From contig JAQGEQ010000010.1 of assembly GCA_034620365.1 (NCBI GenBank), positions 372,001-436,000 on the forward strand: DNA of 64,000 nucleotides. Direction: 5' to 3'. The notes beneath the pieces were generated by a model that was given only the letters and a program-made list of their open reading frames with translations, was not told where the DNA came from and did not search any database. This DNA is from Pegea sp. RAD2-039 (Eukaryota; Chordata; Thaliacea; Salpida; Salpidae). Below, piece after piece: positions 61,956 to 64,000 of the stretch; positions within the stretch are counted from its first letter, which is position 1; each line of letters opens with the position of its first letter. A program made the translations under genes and the position numbers.

Positions 61956-63581
61956 ATGGTAGGATATGATAACAAGAAACAAGTTTATCTCAAAGATTCT
62001 TTTAATGCTGGGGTGACAAGTGGTATTGTAACAAGAGCTATAATTTCACCTCTAGATGTTTTAAAAATTCGCTTTCAAGTAAGTTCAAGTAAAATCAAGT
62101 TATTTATAAAAGTTGATATCTGATATTTATTTATATACTAAATATTTTGATCAGCTACAAACTACTGCAAAATCAAATCATGCAAAATATCAAAATCTTT
62201 TGCAAGCTTCCAGACTGATTCTTAAAGAAGAAGGGGTTCCTGCTTTTTGGAAGGGACATCTACCTGCTCAGATGTTTTCTATGCTATATGGAGGGTTGCA
62301 GGTGAGAAATTTGTTATCATTTGAATATTTTAAACTTTTTTCAAATTTATTGTAGGTTATTTTTAGTTTTATGATTATTAGTTTATCAGATTTTGACTTT
62401 GTTTGATTATATTTATATTATTCATACAAGATTTCTTTATAAATTGTTAGTTTGCGACCTTTCAATATTTGACAAAAGTTGTACATGATTTAAATCCAAA
62501 TTTACAAGACAAGCTTGGGTCGAAAGCTATTATTCATCTTCCTTGTGGAAGTCTTTCTGGCTTTGTAGGAAGACTTGTCTCTCATCCTCTTGATGTACTA
62601 AGAACTCGTTTTGCTGCTCAAAAAGAACCCAAGGTACTCATCAAAAAATCATTAAATTGTTTCATCTGCGTCTTATATGAATGTGAAATACTTTTAGAAA
62701 TTATATATGTGTTTTTCTTATGAATTATATACATTTGATATTTATGCTTGTAACTGCTCAAAAGACATTAAAATTGAAGTTTATTACATTTATTTAAATT
62801 CACACATTGTCATGCTTCTTGATCATTATAATATTTGCCTTTATCTAAAAGTCTGGCATCATTTATGTTTAAAGTTATATAGGAGTTTTGCCGGTGCGTT
62901 TCGTCACATAATAGCAAATGAGGGCTGGCATGGCTTTTTTAAAGGTTTGTCTCCTGCGTTGACTCAAGAAATACCATACACTGGAATTCAATTCGCCAGC
63001 TATACTGTTTTAAGTGAATTTTGGAAACAAAGACATTCAGGTATTAAACATTCAAGTTTTTATCAAGATGGTTTGATGAACAATTCTTTAAAAATTGATA
63101 ATTTTATATTTAAATTTTATAAAGTTTAGTTTGGTTCTTGTTGATTTTTCTTTTTTTTTTCAATCAAACACCTTTCTGTAGCACTAAGTTAAAATCAAAT
63201 CATAATACAGAAAGTTCTTTAAGTCACTTTATATGTGGTGGAGCCTCGGGGTTAGTCAGTAAAACTGCTTGCTACCCTCTAGATTTACTGAAGAAACGAT
63301 TACAGGTAGTAGTTGATATGATTCAATCAATTTTCATCTCTAACACTCGCTTCTGGTTGTAGGTTCAAGGTTTTGCAGAAGCCACAGTCAGTGATGTTGT
63401 GCATTATCGCAACTTTCGACATTGTGCGTTTGTCATATTTAAAACTGAAGGACTTGGAGGCTTTTACAAAGGCTGGGTTCCTGCTGTGCTCAAGTCTTGT
63501 TTACATTCTGGAATTATCTTTTTCACTTATGAACTTTTTTTGGAGTTTTATCGAAATCGTAACAACTCGCAAACATCATGA
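61956..63581 (+). CDS. SLC25A19: Mitochondrial thiamine pyrophosphate carrier-like (SLC25A19)
   Basis: Inner-membrane carrier of the SLC25 family; by similarity it imports thiamine pyrophosphate, cofactor of pyruvate and oxoglutarate dehydrogenases. Six exons (61956-62078, 62155-62301, 62451-62633, 62875-63040, 63211-63305, 63363-63581) join in phase to 310 residues (human 320). The three carrier repeats each carry the Px[DE]xx[KR] signature: [11 protein letters not shown] (Pro32), [13 protein letters not shown] and [11 protein letters not shown]. Matching G-x-FYKG motifs are [28 protein letters not shown] and [35 protein letters not shown] and [13 protein letters not shown] fit SLC25A19 rather than other carriers. 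Acceptors of exons 4 and 5 were chosen to keep phase and conserved length; longer readings of those exons run into stops or break phase. Confidence 0.9.
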
Positions 63582-64000
63582 AAGAAACACTTTTTTGTTT
63601 GTTTATTATTTCAAGAACACTTTTGCAACAGCTAACTCAAAATGTTTTATTATATTGTGTCACGAACATTTTTTATTTAAATCTAAAGAAAATGATTGAA
63701 TTAGGTTTGGTTTAAAACTTTTACCAAAAAGTTTGTTTACTTGGTTTGAAAGTTATCAGCTGAAGAGGTGTCTGCTTCTATTATTGTGATCAACATTTTT
63801 TAGAGTTAGCAACAAATTTGGAAATAATTTACTAAATATTTATCAGTATGTGCTACAGTATCAACATGTTAAGTAATATTTTATTTAAACGTTTGAATAC
63901 CATCATTCAGACTGCTCTTGATATGTTTGTTTTGTGGTTTTTTGTTTTTACTTTATAAATACGTCCTTATTTTTTCTTCTCATAAATTTTGATCACTAAT
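63582..64000. other. 3' flank of the carrier gene
   Basis: No clear AATAAA within the first 400 bp and no further gene before the window ends. Confidence 0.4.

Noticed and set aside
62634..62874. Longer fourth exon of the carrier gene starting upstream ([11 protein letters not shown])
   Set aside because: Those acceptors break phase with exon 3; the AG at 62874 keeps phase and gives the family-typical spacing.
1..64000. CRISPR arrays, operons of bacterial type, Shine-Dalgarno sites, rRNA or clear tRNA genes
   Set aside because: The sequence is intron-bearing eukaryotic DNA; I saw no regular repeat-spacer arrays, and no convincing tRNA cloverleaf or rRNA segment by eye.

Overview
The window is AT-rich (A+T clearly dominates) animal nuclear DNA. 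Genes are split by GT-AG introns, many only about 45-90 bp long. The gene set is metazoan: a CENP-E-like kinesin-7, dynactin p25, DAD1, PGS1, eIF4E, secreted astacin/ShK proteases, a death-domain adaptor and a mitochondrial SLC25 carrier. Short introns, splice-acceptor-like sites just upstream of several start codons, ShK-tailed astacins and decayed LINE and pogo/Tigger copies point to a non-vertebrate animal. I cannot name the species.

Layout: 1-7.8 kb is non-coding as far as I can see. At 7.8-8.4 kb (+) lies a two-exon secreted precursor that would release one amidated 35-residue peptide. 8.6-16.5 kb holds repeats and a decayed LINE copy. At 16.5-17.0 kb (-) is a small signal-peptide/transmembrane protein. 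18.6-20.0 kb has exon-like fragments I could not assign. 20.1-30.4 kb (-) is one large kinesin gene with a motor, a long coiled coil and about 40 small introns. 31.4-32.3 kb is a broken Tigger-type transposase. At 33.7-35.2 kb (+) are DCTN5 and DAD1, 264 bp apart, possibly co-transcribed. A second LINE copy follows, then intronless PGS1 (-, 37.6-39.0 kb), more repeats with a LINE endonuclease fragment, and seven-exon eIF4E (+, 41.6-43.3 kb).

From 43.7 to 55.3 kb a direct tandem duplication of 5.3 and 6.3 kb carries two copies of an astacin protease gene (-). The copies differ mainly in a Thr-rich tail (486 versus 563 residues) and in three large indels. At 55.4-58.5 kb (-) is a 14-exon gene for a 578-residue protein with PH-like modules and a C-terminal death domain. 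A third LINE 3' fragment lies at 60 kb, and the window ends with six-exon SLC25A19-like (+, 62.0-63.6 kb).

Most genes are independent housekeeping loci (mitosis, dynein cargo binding, N-glycosylation, cardiolipin synthesis, translation initiation, mitochondrial thiamine pyrophosphate import). The accessory signals are the peptide precursor, the duplicated astacins, the PH/death-domain adaptor and the repeat families. Exon joins were checked by hand for phase; coordinates should be good to a base or two.
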